A stretch of 64,000 nucleotides of DNA from Cytophagaceae bacterium (GTDB lineage Bacteria; Bacteroidota; Bacteroidia; Cytophagales; Cyclobacteriaceae), in the NCBI GenBank assembly GCA_006969745.1, contig CP030886.1:3817234-3881233 (forward strand). Reading direction: 5' to 3'. Shown here in pieces: positions 25,870 to 34,686 of the stretch. The notes under the pieces were generated by a model. The model did not search any database, was not told the origin of the DNA, and was given only the letters and a program-made list of their open reading frames with translations. Numbering within the stretch: the first letter of the stretch is position 1; every line of letters starts with the position of its first letter. Both the position numbers and the translations under genes were made by a program.

Positions 25870-27426
25870 TTATTCTCTTCTAAGATAATCAGATAATTCA
25901 CTGATTGTAGATATTCGAAGAGAATCTGCATGTTCCTTTCTCATCATTAATGCAAATGTATTGTTGAAGCCCAGTGGAGGAAGCACCTCAATATCATATG
26001 CTTCTTTTAGGTCAGTTGTTATTTGATACAACACCGTTTCCGGATTATTGAAATCGTCTACGTCTGCTGGTTGCTTTTTTAACAGGACCAAATAGGCAGT
26101 GCCCGTATATTCCGGATAGATATCAATTTCTCCGAATCTCAATGCATCAAATACCAATTTCGTACCACCAAAACCCAATTGGAGTTTAGTTTTAAGCTTA
26201 GTCTTGTTTTCAATCAATTGGGCAAAAATATGTGCGAGAAGGAAGTTTTCTGTAAAAGCTTTGGAGCCGATGATGATATCTGGATTATCTGTGGTACCTG
26301 CATTTAAGTCCGCGTAAATATTAATGGATTTCAGGAATTGGTTTGCAACTTTGTTGAGTTCACGCTTTTTACCGTCAACTTCATAGTTGAGATTGGCCAT
26401 TAATGAATCATTCATTAACCCTTTGATCTTTTGAAAACACCCTGTTAGCTCCGGATACTGTCGGAGCGTATTCCCATTGATGAGAGGAATAGCGTGGTAT
26501 GGAGGGAAGTAGCCCTTGTCGTCCTCAAGGGATTTTAGATTGAACTCTTTGATTCGTCCGTCTGTGCTGAAACCATCGATGACATCAACATTTCCTTCGT
26601 AAAGTGCACGATACATTAGCGCAATCTCCATTTCCTTTATTTCTAAAGGAAGCTTATAAAGGGAATCCAGGCCAACATACCCATCTGCACGTTCAATGAA
26701 CTCGGAATTAAAACCGGCAACTAATTTTTCTGCCTTTGAATTGTTGCCAACCATATTGAACAAAAGAAAGAAGAGCAGTAATCCACCAAGACCAGCCCAA
26801 AGAGCCTTGCTCTTATAAAATCGCTGAACTAAGCCTAGAGTGCCATCAAGGATAATGGCGAGAAGTGAAGCAGGGATTGCGCCTGCCAGTATCATTTGAG
26901 TATTGTTTAGTGAAATACCTCTAAAAATGAATTCGCCAAGACCACCTGCTGCTATCAAAGCACATAGGGTGGCCACTCCCACATTGATAACCGTAGAAGT
27001 ACGAATTCCGGCAAGGATCACAGGAAAAGCCAGTGGCAACTCAACGTACCTTAGCAGTTGCCTGTTAGTCATGCCCATTCCAATGGAAGCTTCTTTTATT
27101 GACGGTTCTATCCCTTTGATTCCGGTGTAGGTATTTCTAACAATAGGCAGCAATGCGTACAAGAAGAGTGCAATTATTGCCGGAATGGTACCTATACCAA
27201 CTATAGGCAGCAAAAATCCTAATAGAGCAAGGCTTGGAATGGTCTGGATTATGCCTACGAAACCCAGGGTGACCGAGGCAAGTTTCTCAATCCTTGTGAT
27301 TAAGACGCCAATTAGGATGCCGATAGAGGAAGCAATTACCATAGATATGAGGGTCAATTTCAAGTGCTGAGTGGTTTGATCGACCACCTCATCCCAGTGC
27401 GATATGAGAAATTCCCAAAAACTCAT
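25870..27426 (-). CDS. osmoprotectant-type ABC permease fused to circularly permuted substrate-binding domain
   Basis: Residues ~1-200 are an OpuCB/ProW-type permease with about six helices and the EAA-like loop GIEPSIKEASIGMGMTNRQL. A further helix follows at ~212-230. The rest is an OpuCC-type substrate-binding domain with its halves exchanged. The part that is C-terminal in OpuCC (FIERADGYVGL, GFSTDGRIKEFNL, GYFPPYHAIPLI, NYEVDGKKREL) comes first. The part normally N-terminal (IIIGSKAFTEN, EIDIYPEYTGTAYL, LPPLGFNNTFALM, TISELSDYL) comes last. Glycine betaine/choline-type or ergothioneine uptake (EgtU is a relative) are the likeliest roles. It overlaps the ATPase gene by 4 bases. Confidence 0.9.
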   Translation of the reverse strand: MSFWEFLISHWDEVVDQTTQHLKLTLISMVIASSIGILIGVLITRIEKLASVTLGFVGIIQTIPSLALLGFLLPIVGIGTIPAIIALFLYALLPIVRNTYTGIKGIEPSIKEASIGMGMTNRQLLRYVELPLAFPVILAGIRTSTVINVGVATLCALIAAGGLGEFIFRGISLNNTQMILAGAIPASLLAIILDGTLGLVQRFYKSKALWAGLGGLLLFFLLFNMVGNNSKAEKLVAGFNSEFIERADGYVGLDSLYKLPLEIKEMEIALMYRALYEGNVDVIDGFSTDGRIKEFNLKSLEDDKGYFPPYHAIPLINGNTLRQYPELTGCFQKIKGLMNDSLMANLNYEVDGKKRELNKVANQFLKSINIYADLNAGTTDNPDIIIGSKAFTENFLLAHIFAQLIENKTKLKTKLQLGFGGTKLVFDALRFGEIDIYPEYTGTAYLVLLKKQPADVDDFNNPETVLYQITTDLKEAYDIEVLPPLGFNNTFALMMRKEHADSLRISTISELSDYLRRE

Positions 27427-28274
27427 GGCTGGTAGTTGCTTAGCAGTTTGATCAATTTTGAGCGTTTCTCATCATTCTTAATTGAAGCATCACCAAGAAA
27501 ATCTGCTGCAGATCTATTGTCTACCAGCTGATTTTGCAAAAACAGAATGAGTCTATCTTTATTTAGAAATGAATTGACAAAATCGTTGGATGGATTTGAG
27601 AGTATCTCCGCAGGTGTTCCAAATTGCTGAATAATCCCCTGATCCAATAAGGCAATTTTATCTCCAAGCTTGAATGCCTCTTGAACGTCATGAGTGACCA
27701 TCACGATTGTCTTATCTTTTAATAGTGGAATATTTAAAAAGTCATCTTGTAATTCATTGCGTGTAATGTTGTCCAGAGCACTAAATGGCTCATCCATTAA
27801 GATTAAATCTGGATCATTTGCTAGGGCTCTTGCAATCCCTACCCGCTGCTGTTGACCACCACTTAGCTGCGATGGTTTCTTGGCAAGTAGGTCGCCGGAT
27901 AAACCAGTCAATTCCATCAATTCATTCAACCTATCTGATGACAATGAATTGCTATCAATTCGGCTGACCAACGATATGTTTTTTTCTATGGATAGATGTG
28001 GTAGCAGTCCTACATCCTGGATTACATAGCCAATGTTTCTGCGGAGTGTATATTTTTTAATTGATTGATTAGACTTCCCATTTATTTCTATTGTTCCGGA
28101 ATCCGGCTCAATCAATCTATTGATAAGCTTTAGCAATGTGGTTTTCCCGCAACCACTTGGTCCAAGCAAAACGATGGTTTCAGAAGGCTTTACCTCCAAT
28201 GAAATACCTCTTAATACCGGCTGATCACCGAAGGATTTAAATATGTCTGTTAGTCTGAGTGATTCGATACGGAT
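27423..28274 (-). CDS. ABC transporter ATP-binding protein (OpuCA/ProV-type), unusual start
   Basis: Walker A GPSGCGKT, Q-loop (VIQD), signature LSGGQQQR, Walker B LILMDEP and the H-loop (VTHD) are all present. A ~50-residue C-terminal tail replaces the CBS pair of ProV. The first conventional start codon is a TTG at 28199, but it would put Walker A only ~10 residues from the N-terminus. The frame stays open upstream to a TAA at 28296, and codons from 28274 read IRIESLRLTDIFKSFGDQPV, exactly the missing first strands. No ATG, GTG or TTG lies in that stretch, so initiation at an ATC or another rare codon, or a sequencing error, must be considered. It forms an operon with the permease. Confidence 0.8.
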   Translation of the reverse strand: MRIESLRLTDIFKSFGDQPVLRGISLEVKPSETIVLLGPSGCGKTTLLKLINRLIEPDSGTIEINGKSNQSIKKYTLRRNIGYVIQDVGLLPHLSIEKNISLVSRIDSNSLSSDRLNELMELTGLSGDLLAKKPSQLSGGQQQRVGIARALANDPDLILMDEPFSALDNITRNELQDDFLNIPLLKDKTIVMVTHDVQEAFKLGDKIALLDQGIIQQFGTPAEILSNPSNDFVNSFLNKDRLILFLQNQLVDNRSAADFLGDASIKNDEKRSKLIKLLSNYQP

Positions 28275-28304
28275 AGTTTTAGAACTATCATAAACTTAGT
28301 CAAT

Positions 28305-29147
28305 CTACTGATTAAACCCACTCAGCTTTATTTTAGTGAGTTTTCTTTTCGTATCTAAAGGGAAATCTCCTTTCATCATCCAATCATAGAAGCTTGGTTC
28401 CTTCTGTAAGATATCTTTAACTGGCTTGCCTCTGTGCTTACCAAAATTAAATACCTCTATTCCATCCTTGTAGATCATGCGGCCTGCGAAATCTACCCTG
28501 GAAGAAGTGGTAAGCTGATGCAATACGCCCATGTCATTTTCAATTGTTGCCAGCTTTTTTCCTAAGGTGTCTATCGCATCCTGACCTTCATATTTTTCTA
28601 TTTGAGATACCAAAACTTCATAGGTAGCTTTTGTATCAGCGAGTGCGCTGTGCGCGTTTTCCAGATCTTTACCACAATAGAATTTATATGCTGCCGTAAG
28701 GTTACGCTTCTCCATTAGGTGAAAGATCTTTTGTGCATCTACAATCTTTCGGTTCTCAGTATCAAAATCAACATTGGCACGAAGAAATTCTTCTACCAGC
28801 ATTGGTACATCAAAACCCAGCACGTTAAATCCGGATAGATCACAACCTTCAAGGTATTGAGCCAGCGATTTGGCCACTTGAGCAAACGTTGGTTCGTCTT
28901 TCACATCTTCATCGTAAATGCCATGTATCAAGCTGGTTTCGTGAGGAATAGGAATCGTCGGATTTATTTTTCTGCACTTTTCTTCTATCGTACCATCCGG
29001 CATGATCTTAACCATTGCCATTTCTACGATCCGATCCTGTGAGATTGTGGTTCCGGTAGTTTCCAAATCAAAAACTACCAAAGGATTTTTGAGATTGAGT
29101 TTGAACAAAATATTGGATTTAAAATGGTGAGCGACCAAAGATAGCAT
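28305..29147 (-). CDS. DnaQ-like 3'-5' exonuclease
   Basis: The exonuclease domain has the DEDDh residues: FDLETTGT (ExoI), FNVLGFDVPML (ExoII) and NAHSALADTKAT (ExoIII with His and Asp). A ~100-residue C-terminal extension ends in a 'GKHRGKP...DWMMKGDFP' module seen in other DNA-processing exonucleases. It is likely a DNA polymerase III epsilon-like proofreading or repair nuclease. The start at 29147 is preferred over one 84 bases upstream, because the conserved sequence begins at NLKNPLVVFD. It is divergent from dnaB. Confidence 0.88.
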   Translation of the reverse strand: MLSLVAHHFKSNILFKLNLKNPLVVFDLETTGTTISQDRIVEMAMVKIMPDGTIEEKCRKINPTIPIPHETSLIHGIYDEDVKDEPTFAQVAKSLAQYLEGCDLSGFNVLGFDVPMLVEEFLRANVDFDTENRKIVDAQKIFHLMEKRNLTAAYKFYCGKDLENAHSALADTKATYEVLVSQIEKYEGQDAIDTLGKKLATIENDMGVLHQLTTSSRVDFAGRMIYKDGIEVFNFGKHRGKPVKDILQKEPSFYDWMMKGDFPLDTKRKLTKIKLSGFNQ

Positions 29148-29276
29148 AAAGCACCAAAGAGGTTGAATATTCGTTGTGGATAAGTGGGGAGAAAATTGTG
29201 GAATACTACAACGCTCAGCGGGCATTGTCACGCTAAGTTTGTATTACCAATCAAAACCTAAAACTACACACCGTAA

Positions 29277-30800
29277 ATGGAAGGAGCCAAAACATCTACA
29301 ACATCAGCAAAAAGCAGGCGAATAGGCCTTTCCACAGTTACTGAACATCTCGGCAAACTTCCACCTCAGGCAGTAGAAATTGAAGAAGCTGTACTGGGAG
29401 CTTTGATGCTTGAACGAGATGCACTCTCAAACGTAATCGACATTCTTCATCCTGAAAGTTTCTACAAAGATGCTCATCAGGAAATCTATGCGGCAATAGT
29501 GGCACTTTTCAATGATAGTCAGCCGATTGATATTAAGACAGTGACCCACCAACTAAGAAAGGAAGCTAAGTTGGAGGTGGTCGGCGGTGCTCACTTTGTT
29601 GCAGAATTAACCACCAAAGTAAATTCTGCTGCCAACATAGAATACCACGCACGGATCATTGCAGAGCAGTCAATTAAAAGGGAACTGATACGAATCTCTT
29701 CTGAAATTCAGAAAGATGCGTATGAAGACACCATTGATGTATTTAAGCTCTTAGATCGAGCTGAGCAATCTCTGTTTGATGTCTCAGAGTCGCATATTCG
29801 GAAGAATTATGATAAGATGAGCTCACTAATGCATCAGGCCATTGATGAGATTCAAATCAGAAAAGACCGTAAGGACGGACTTACCGGAGTGCCTAGTGGA
29901 TTCTCCGCACTTGACCGGGTGACTTCTGGCTGGCAACCGTCTGATCTGGTGATCATCGCTGCACGCCCCGGTATGGGAAAAACGGCATTTGTAGTTTCAG
30001 CACTTAGAAATGCTGCAATAGATTTCAATACGCCTGTAGCCATATTCTCTTTGGAAATGTCTTCTGTTCAGCTGGTCAATCGTTTGATTTCTTCAGAAGC
30101 TGAGCTACCTAGTGAAAAAATCAAGAAGGGTGATTTGGCCGACTATGAGTGGGAGCAAATGATCCATAAGACTCGCAAGCTGTCCGAAGCTCCAATATTC
30201 ATTGATGATACACCGGCTCTTAGTATTCTTGAATTGAGAGCGAAATGTCGAAGATTGGCAGCTCAGCACGGAGTTAAGCTTATCATCATAGATTACCTGC
30301 AACTCATGAGCGGCGATAGCAGCAAAGGTGGAGGGAATAGAGAACAAGAAATTGCTTCGATTTCAAGAGCATTAAAAGGAATAGCCAAAGAACTAAATGT
30401 GCCGGTACTTGCGCTTTCCCAGTTGAGTAGGGCGGTAGAGACCAGAGGTGGAGATAAGCGACCTCAACTTTCAGATTTGAGGGAATCAGGATCAATTGAG
30501 CAAGACGCGGATATGGTAATGTTCCTTTACCGTCCGGAATATTATGGTTTGGATACGGATGAGTCAGGGATGCCGCTTCAAGGACTTGGCGAAGTGATTA
30601 TTGCTAAACATAGAAATGGCTCACTCGATACCGTCAATCTGAAGTTCATCGGTAAGTTCACAAAGTTTACTGACTGGGATGGAGATCAAGGCAATGGCTT
30701 TGGTTCGTTCCCAACATCCGGGCCATCCAACTCTGATTTCACAATCACTTTGCCTAGCAAGGCCAATGACGAAGAGGGTGATGATGAAACTCCATTCTAG
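29277..30800 (+). CDS. dnaB: replicative DNA helicase DnaB
   Basis: The 507-residue protein has an N-terminal primase-interacting domain (EIEEAVLGALMLERDALSNV, ~30-130), a linker, and a RecA-like DnaB helicase core from ~200. The core has Walker A ARPGMGKTAF, Walker B LIIIDYLQLMSG, and DLRESGSIEQDADMVMFLYRPEYY. A ~40-residue acidic tail follows (SFPTSGPSNSDFTITL). It unwinds DNA at the replication fork as a hexamer. No intein is present. It is divergent from the exonuclease gene with about 130 bases between starts. Confidence 0.96.
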   Translation: MEGAKTSTTSAKSRRIGLSTVTEHLGKLPPQAVEIEEAVLGALMLERDALSNVIDILHPESFYKDAHQEIYAAIVALFNDSQPIDIKTVTHQLRKEAKLEVVGGAHFVAELTTKVNSAANIEYHARIIAEQSIKRELIRISSEIQKDAYEDTIDVFKLLDRAEQSLFDVSESHIRKNYDKMSSLMHQAIDEIQIRKDRKDGLTGVPSGFSALDRVTSGWQPSDLVIIAARPGMGKTAFVVSALRNAAIDFNTPVAIFSLEMSSVQLVNRLISSEAELPSEKIKKGDLADYEWEQMIHKTRKLSEAPIFIDDTPALSILELRAKCRRLAAQHGVKLIIIDYLQLMSGDSSKGGGNREQEIASISRALKGIAKELNVPVLALSQLSRAVETRGGDKRPQLSDLRESGSIEQDADMVMFLYRPEYYGLDTDESGMPLQGLGEVIIAKHRNGSLDTVNLKFIGKFTKFTDWDGDQGNGFGSFPTSGPSNSDFTITLPSKANDEEGDDETPF

Positions 30801-30854
30801 TTTAATTAGTTGACTTATCTATTAAGCTAAACCAGATAATTTCTTACCAGATCA

Positions 30855-31835
30855 ATGCGAGCAATTACGATTACACAAGAATCAGAACCGATTCAATTAA
30901 CTGAAATCTCCAAACCGGAAATCACAGGAGAAGAGTGCCTGATCAAGCTATCAGCCTGCGCACTTAATCGAAGAGACCAATGGATAAGGGAAGGCATGTA
31001 TCCGGGAATCCAATTTGGAACTGTACTTGGTTCGGATGGCTGTGGTATTGTCGAAGAAGGGCCTTCAGAATGGAAAGGCAAGGAAGTAATTATTAACCCG
31101 AACGTAGAGTGGGGTTCGAATCCTGATGTTCAATCCTCGAAATACTCGGTGCTTGGGATGCCTACAGATGGTACGCTTGCCGAATACATAAAGGTTCCCG
31201 CTCATCGATTGCATGAAAAACCCTCACACCTAACCAGCGAGGAAGCGTCAGCATTACCACTCGCCGGACTGACAGCATTTAGAGCTACAATAAAAAAAGG
31301 AGCCGTAAATGCAGGAAAAAGGGTGCTTGTTACGGGTGCAGGTGGTGGTGTGAGCCAATTGGCCATTGCATTTGCCATTGCATCTGGCGCTGATGTTTAC
31401 GTCACAAGCGGCAGTGAAGAGAAGATCAGCAGAGTGAAAAAAATGGGAGTGAAGGGTGGTTTTAATTATCGTGATGAAAAGTGGTTCAAAGCTGCAATGG
31501 AATTGGGTGGTTTAGATTCTATCATTGACAGTGCCGGTGGTAATCAGCTCAATAACTATCTGAAGATTATCAAACCTGCCGGACGTATTGTAATGTATGG
31601 TAGTACCACTGGTCATCCTGAAAAACTGGATGTATTCAGACTCTTTTGGTCGCAAGCTCAAATTATGGGATCTACGATGGGCAGTGATGATGAGTTTGTG
31701 GAAATGTTGGAATGGGTGACAAAGCATCAAATCATACCAACTGTAGATAAAATTTTCGAAGCAGATCAGTGCATTCAGGCATTCGATCGATTCAAAGAGC
31801 CTGATTCGTTTGGAAAGATTGTGATTCGCTTTTAG
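30855..31835 (+). CDS. zinc-binding-type (MDR) alcohol dehydrogenase/quinone reductase
   Basis: The 326-residue protein is a medium-chain dehydrogenase. The N-terminal GroES-like domain (CALNRRDQWIREGMYPG, GSDGCGIVEEG) is followed by a Rossmann domain with GAGGGVSQLAIAFAIASGADV and a C-terminal catalytic lobe (IQAFDRFKEPDSFGKIVIRF). The structural-zinc Cys cluster is absent, so it is likely a zinc-free, NADPH-dependent enzyme of the quinone-oxidoreductase branch. Substrate unknown. It starts 54 bases after dnaB on the same strand. Confidence 0.88.
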   Translation: MRAITITQESEPIQLTEISKPEITGEECLIKLSACALNRRDQWIREGMYPGIQFGTVLGSDGCGIVEEGPSEWKGKEVIINPNVEWGSNPDVQSSKYSVLGMPTDGTLAEYIKVPAHRLHEKPSHLTSEEASALPLAGLTAFRATIKKGAVNAGKRVLVTGAGGGVSQLAIAFAIASGADVYVTSGSEEKISRVKKMGVKGGFNYRDEKWFKAAMELGGLDSIIDSAGGNQLNNYLKIIKPAGRIVMYGSTTGHPEKLDVFRLFWSQAQIMGSTMGSDDEFVEMLEWVTKHQIIPTVDKIFEADQCIQAFDRFKEPDSFGKIVIRF

Positions 31836-31838
31836 AGT

Positions 31839-32426
31839 TTATTTATACTTATCATTAAGTCCGACTTTATCCATGATCATAGGGATAATTTTTTTAAGTC
31901 GTTTGTGCTTGGTCTCCTCTCGTTTTGCTTCTTCTATATATTCAGCATATTCTCGCTTGCACGAAAGAGAAAGTGATTCGAATGTTTCTGAAAGTTGGCT
32001 GTCCGAAGCAAGTGCTTCCTTTAATTCATCGGGAATGATCAATGGTTTCTTTTCTGGTTTGATCTCTTTTCCTTCCTTTTGATTTTGAATTGCTTCTTCG
32101 ATATAAGTCAACAGAAGTTGGTCGTCAATATCATCTAATGACTCAAATCGCCACTGGCGCAAACCTTTTGTTTTTCCTTCTTGTGCGTTGATCAACACAC
32201 CAGCTTCATCTTTTAAAAATACACCGTTGAAAAACCAGATCCCAGCATATGCTTTGAAAGCACCGATTCCAGCTACGTTCTTATTTTTCAAACAATAGGT
32301 AGGTATGCCCCACTTCATTTTTTCTTCCAACTCTGTGGAAAGTAGAATTGATCGAAGCTTTTTTAAGATATCTAAATGATCAGGAACAGAATCGAAATAC
32401 TCTTCAGGAGTTTTGGCCATTTTCAT
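31839..32426 (-). CDS. DUF1801/YdeI-family protein
   Basis: The 195-residue cytosolic protein has an N-terminal DUF1801-like (iron-chaperone-like) domain (EEYFDSVPDHLDILKKLRSI, EEKMKWGIPTYC, KAYAGIWFFNGVFLKDE). Its C-terminal YdeI/OmpD-associated segment reads FESLSLSCKREYAEYIEEAK, then KRLKKIIPMI. Members are linked to stress or bacteriocin tolerance, but the mechanism is not known. A second Met (MAKTPEEY) two residues in is an equally good start. It ends 3 bases from the stop of the convergent MDR gene. Confidence 0.85.
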   Translation of the reverse strand: MKMAKTPEEYFDSVPDHLDILKKLRSILLSTELEEKMKWGIPTYCLKNKNVAGIGAFKAYAGIWFFNGVFLKDEAGVLINAQEGKTKGLRQWRFESLDDIDDQLLLTYIEEAIQNQKEGKEIKPEKKPLIIPDELKEALASDSQLSETFESLSLSCKREYAEYIEEAKREETKHKRLKKIIPMIMDKVGLNDKYK

Positions 32427-32477
32427 AAGATGAAATTAGCCAATCTTAGGGTGTGAATGAAAGGTTAGTTGTGAGAA

Positions 32478-32636
32478 TTATATCTCTTCAGATCCGTCAC
32501 TTACAGATTTGAAAGTTCTTCTTTCTTGAAAGTCTTCTGGATTTTTATCCATCTTTCTAAATTGATTGAATGAGCTAGTTAGCCAAACGATCAGAGCTAT
32601 ACCTACAATTAAAACGCCAATTACTAAAAATTCCAT
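32478..32636 (-). CDS. 52-residue single-pass membrane protein
   Basis: A short frame reads MEFLVIGVLIVGIALIVWLT followed by a charged tail rich in Lys, Arg and Asp (FRKMDKNPEDFQERRTFKS). It has one strong N-terminal helix and a cytoplasmic-type tail, with an ATG start and a normal stop. It lies between the YdeI-like and TPR genes on the same strand. No family was recognised. The amphipathic/charged pattern supports it being real, but short frames are always uncertain. Confidence 0.6.
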   Translation of the reverse strand: MEFLVIGVLIVGIALIVWLTSSFNQFRKMDKNPEDFQERRTFKSVSDGSEEI

Positions 32637-32699
32637 ATTTCTTTATTTCAGATTTGTCTGAATATAAAACCTAATAATGCCTTTATTGTTTGAAAGGAA

Positions 32700-33023
32700 T
32701 CAATCCCAGTCGATTTGAAAATTTTGATAAGCTGACTTTAACTCATGCAAGGCTTTTTGATCTCCGATGGTAGTGGCCAATTCTATTCCCTTTTGGAAGA
32801 CTGAATCTGCCTCTTCCCAAAATTCGAACTCCCAGAGTAAATGAGCTGCTTTAAAATAGGAGGGAAGGTATTCTGGATGGTTTGTAAGAATTTCCCTAAG
32901 ATATTCTAAAGATTGACTTGGATGCGATTCATAATACTCCATGGCAAGTGCGTACTTGTTGAATGGATTCGCGGGTTCCTCTTCAATGTACTTTTTCAGC
33001 ATCTCAATACGTGCCTTATTCAT
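32700..33023 (-). CDS. small tetratricopeptide-repeat protein
   Basis: The 107-residue helical protein carries about two TPR-like helical pairs (PFNKYALAMEYYESHPSQSL, LPSYFKAAHLLWEFEFWEEA, with IELATTIGDQKALHELKSAY at the end). It is soluble with no signal peptide and is probably a protein-protein adaptor. It is near the 52-residue membrane protein but 63 bases upstream of it, so co-transcription is possible. Confidence 0.8.
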   Translation of the reverse strand: MNKARIEMLKKYIEEEPANPFNKYALAMEYYESHPSQSLEYLREILTNHPEYLPSYFKAAHLLWEFEFWEEADSVFQKGIELATTIGDQKALHELKSAYQNFQIDWD

Positions 33024-33120
33024 GATACGAAACTAGTAAATTGACTCAAGTATGCTATTCATTTCAATTCAAGTAGGTTCATCACTGAGAAAATCATGAA
33101 TCGTTGCTTAAGTTTAGCTT

Positions 33121-33699
33121 ATGAAATCAATTTGCAGTATACTACTTTTCGTTCTAGCCATTGTCGCATATGGGCAAGGCAATCCGGAAGATTACTATTA
33201 CGAAATCCCGGATTCTCCTGATACATACTCTGAAGGTACGGTCGCTGCCCGTGTGGTAGATGGGCTTGGCTTTAGATATTATTGGGGGACTGAGGGTTTA
33301 AGGCCTGAGGATTTAGCATTTAAACCAAGCGATGAAGCGCGTACAATCGAAGAAACAATCGATCACATTGTATCATTAACTCAGATACTTGCAAATGCTG
33401 TCAATGAAAAGCCTTTCAATGGAATAGAAATTAAGGGGATGTCATATGAAGAGAAACGTAACCTTACATTGGAAAACATCAGAATAGCTAGTGAAAAACT
33501 TAAGACATCTTCAGCAGAAGATCTCGAGCGATACGATATGATCTTTTCATCTGGAAACGAATTCCCGTTTTGGAACCTCCTTAACGGACCTATAGCGGAT
33601 GCGATCAATCATGTGGGACAAATTATTTCACTCAGGCGCACAAGTGGCAATCCATACAATCAAAACATCAGTGTGTTGAGAGGAAAGGTTAAGGATTAA
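33121..33699 (+). CDS. secreted DinB-like family protein
   Basis: The 192-residue product has a signal peptide (ILLFVLAIVAYGQG). It then has a DinB/YfiT-like four-helix bundle pattern: GLGFRYYWGTEGLRPEDLAF, then IEETIDHIVSLTQILANAV with a metal-type His, and ADAINHVGQIISLRR with a second His. Three-His metal sites are typical of the family; the third position is not clear here. Its stop overlaps the convergent ypdA stop by 4 bases. Function unknown; periplasmic metal-dependent transfer chemistry is the family theme. Confidence 0.8.
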   Translation: MKSICSILLFVLAIVAYGQGNPEDYYYEIPDSPDTYSEGTVAARVVDGLGFRYYWGTEGLRPEDLAFKPSDEARTIEETIDHIVSLTQILANAVNEKPFNGIEIKGMSYEEKRNLTLENIRIASEKLKTSSAEDLERYDMIFSSGNEFPFWNLLNGPIADAINHVGQIISLRRTSGNPYNQNISVLRGKVKD

Positions 33700-34670
33700 C
33701 CGACCTTTTGCAGGATGTGGTTTACGATAAGCTCGGCGTGTTCACGGGAGTTTTCAATAAACCAGGCATTAGTTTTTAATCCTCCGCATATTACGCCGGC
33801 AAGGTAAGCTCCGGAGACATTAGTCTGCATGGTCTTTTCATTGTAAACAGGCGTTTTAAACTCATCATTTCCGATCTGAATACCGATGCTTTCGAGAAAT
33901 GAAAAGTCAGGCTGGTAGCCTGTCATTGCCAGTACAAAATCATTTGGGATGACAATATCTCCTTCAGGAGTATTTACAAGCACCTCATGTTCTTCAATTC
34001 GGGTGATGTTACTATTGAAGTATGCCTTAATGGAGCCTTCTTTGATTCGATTGTCAATGTCCGGACGGACCCAATACTTCACTCTTGGATTAATCTCTTC
34101 CTCACGAATGACCATTGTAACACTTTTTGCACCCTTTCGATAGACTTCAAGTGCAACATCGACAGAAGAATTAGCTGCACCAACGACTATTACATTCATG
34201 TCATAATATGGATGAGGTTCATCGTAGTAGTGTTTTACTTTAGGTAAATTTTCTCCCGGAACATTGAGTAGGTAGGGGAGATCATAAAACCCCGTTGCAA
34301 TGATGAGGTTGTCTGCAAGGTAGGTTTGCTTGGTCGACTTTATCTCAAAGACATCATCCTGCTTGTTTACATGCTCAATTTGTTCGTAAAGTCTTGTCTT
34401 TAGCTTCCAGGATGAGGCCACACGGCGATAGTATTCGAGTGCTTCCGGGCGCGTAGGTTTTGGATTGTGCGAGATGAAAGGAACGTCACCAATTTCCAGA
34501 CGATCAGATGTGGAAAAGAAAGTCATGTTACTCGGGTAGTTATAGAGCGAATTAACCAAGCATCCTTTATCAACAATGACATATTTAAGGCCTGCTTTCT
34601 CGGCTTCTATTCCACATGCTAGTCCTATGGGTCCTGCACCAACAACTAGTACATCTACTTTTTCACTCAT
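33696..34670 (-). CDS. ypdA: YpdA-family putative bacillithiol disulfide reductase
   Basis: The 324-residue FAD-dependent pyridine nucleotide-disulfide-type oxidoreductase has an N-terminal FAD motif (VLVVGAGPIGLACGIEAEKA). The YpdA hallmark is VDKGCLVNSLYNYPSNMTFF with a conserved Cys. The NADPH Rossmann motif is VIVVGAANSSVDVALEVYRKG. Unlike classic disulfide reductases it lacks the CxxC pair, as known for YpdA, which reduces bacillithiol disulfide. The gene therefore suggests that this organism makes bacillithiol. It is adjacent to a lipoprotein gene upstream on the same strand. Confidence 0.93.
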   Translation of the reverse strand: MSEKVDVLVVGAGPIGLACGIEAEKAGLKYVIVDKGCLVNSLYNYPSNMTFFSTSDRLEIGDVPFISHNPKPTRPEALEYYRRVASSWKLKTRLYEQIEHVNKQDDVFEIKSTKQTYLADNLIIATGFYDLPYLLNVPGENLPKVKHYYDEPHPYYDMNVIVVGAANSSVDVALEVYRKGAKSVTMVIREEEINPRVKYWVRPDIDNRIKEGSIKAYFNSNITRIEEHEVLVNTPEGDIVIPNDFVLAMTGYQPDFSFLESIGIQIGNDEFKTPVYNEKTMQTNVSGAYLAGVICGGLKTNAWFIENSREHAELIVNHILQKVG

Positions 34671-34686
34671 CTTTCAGCACCCTTAT

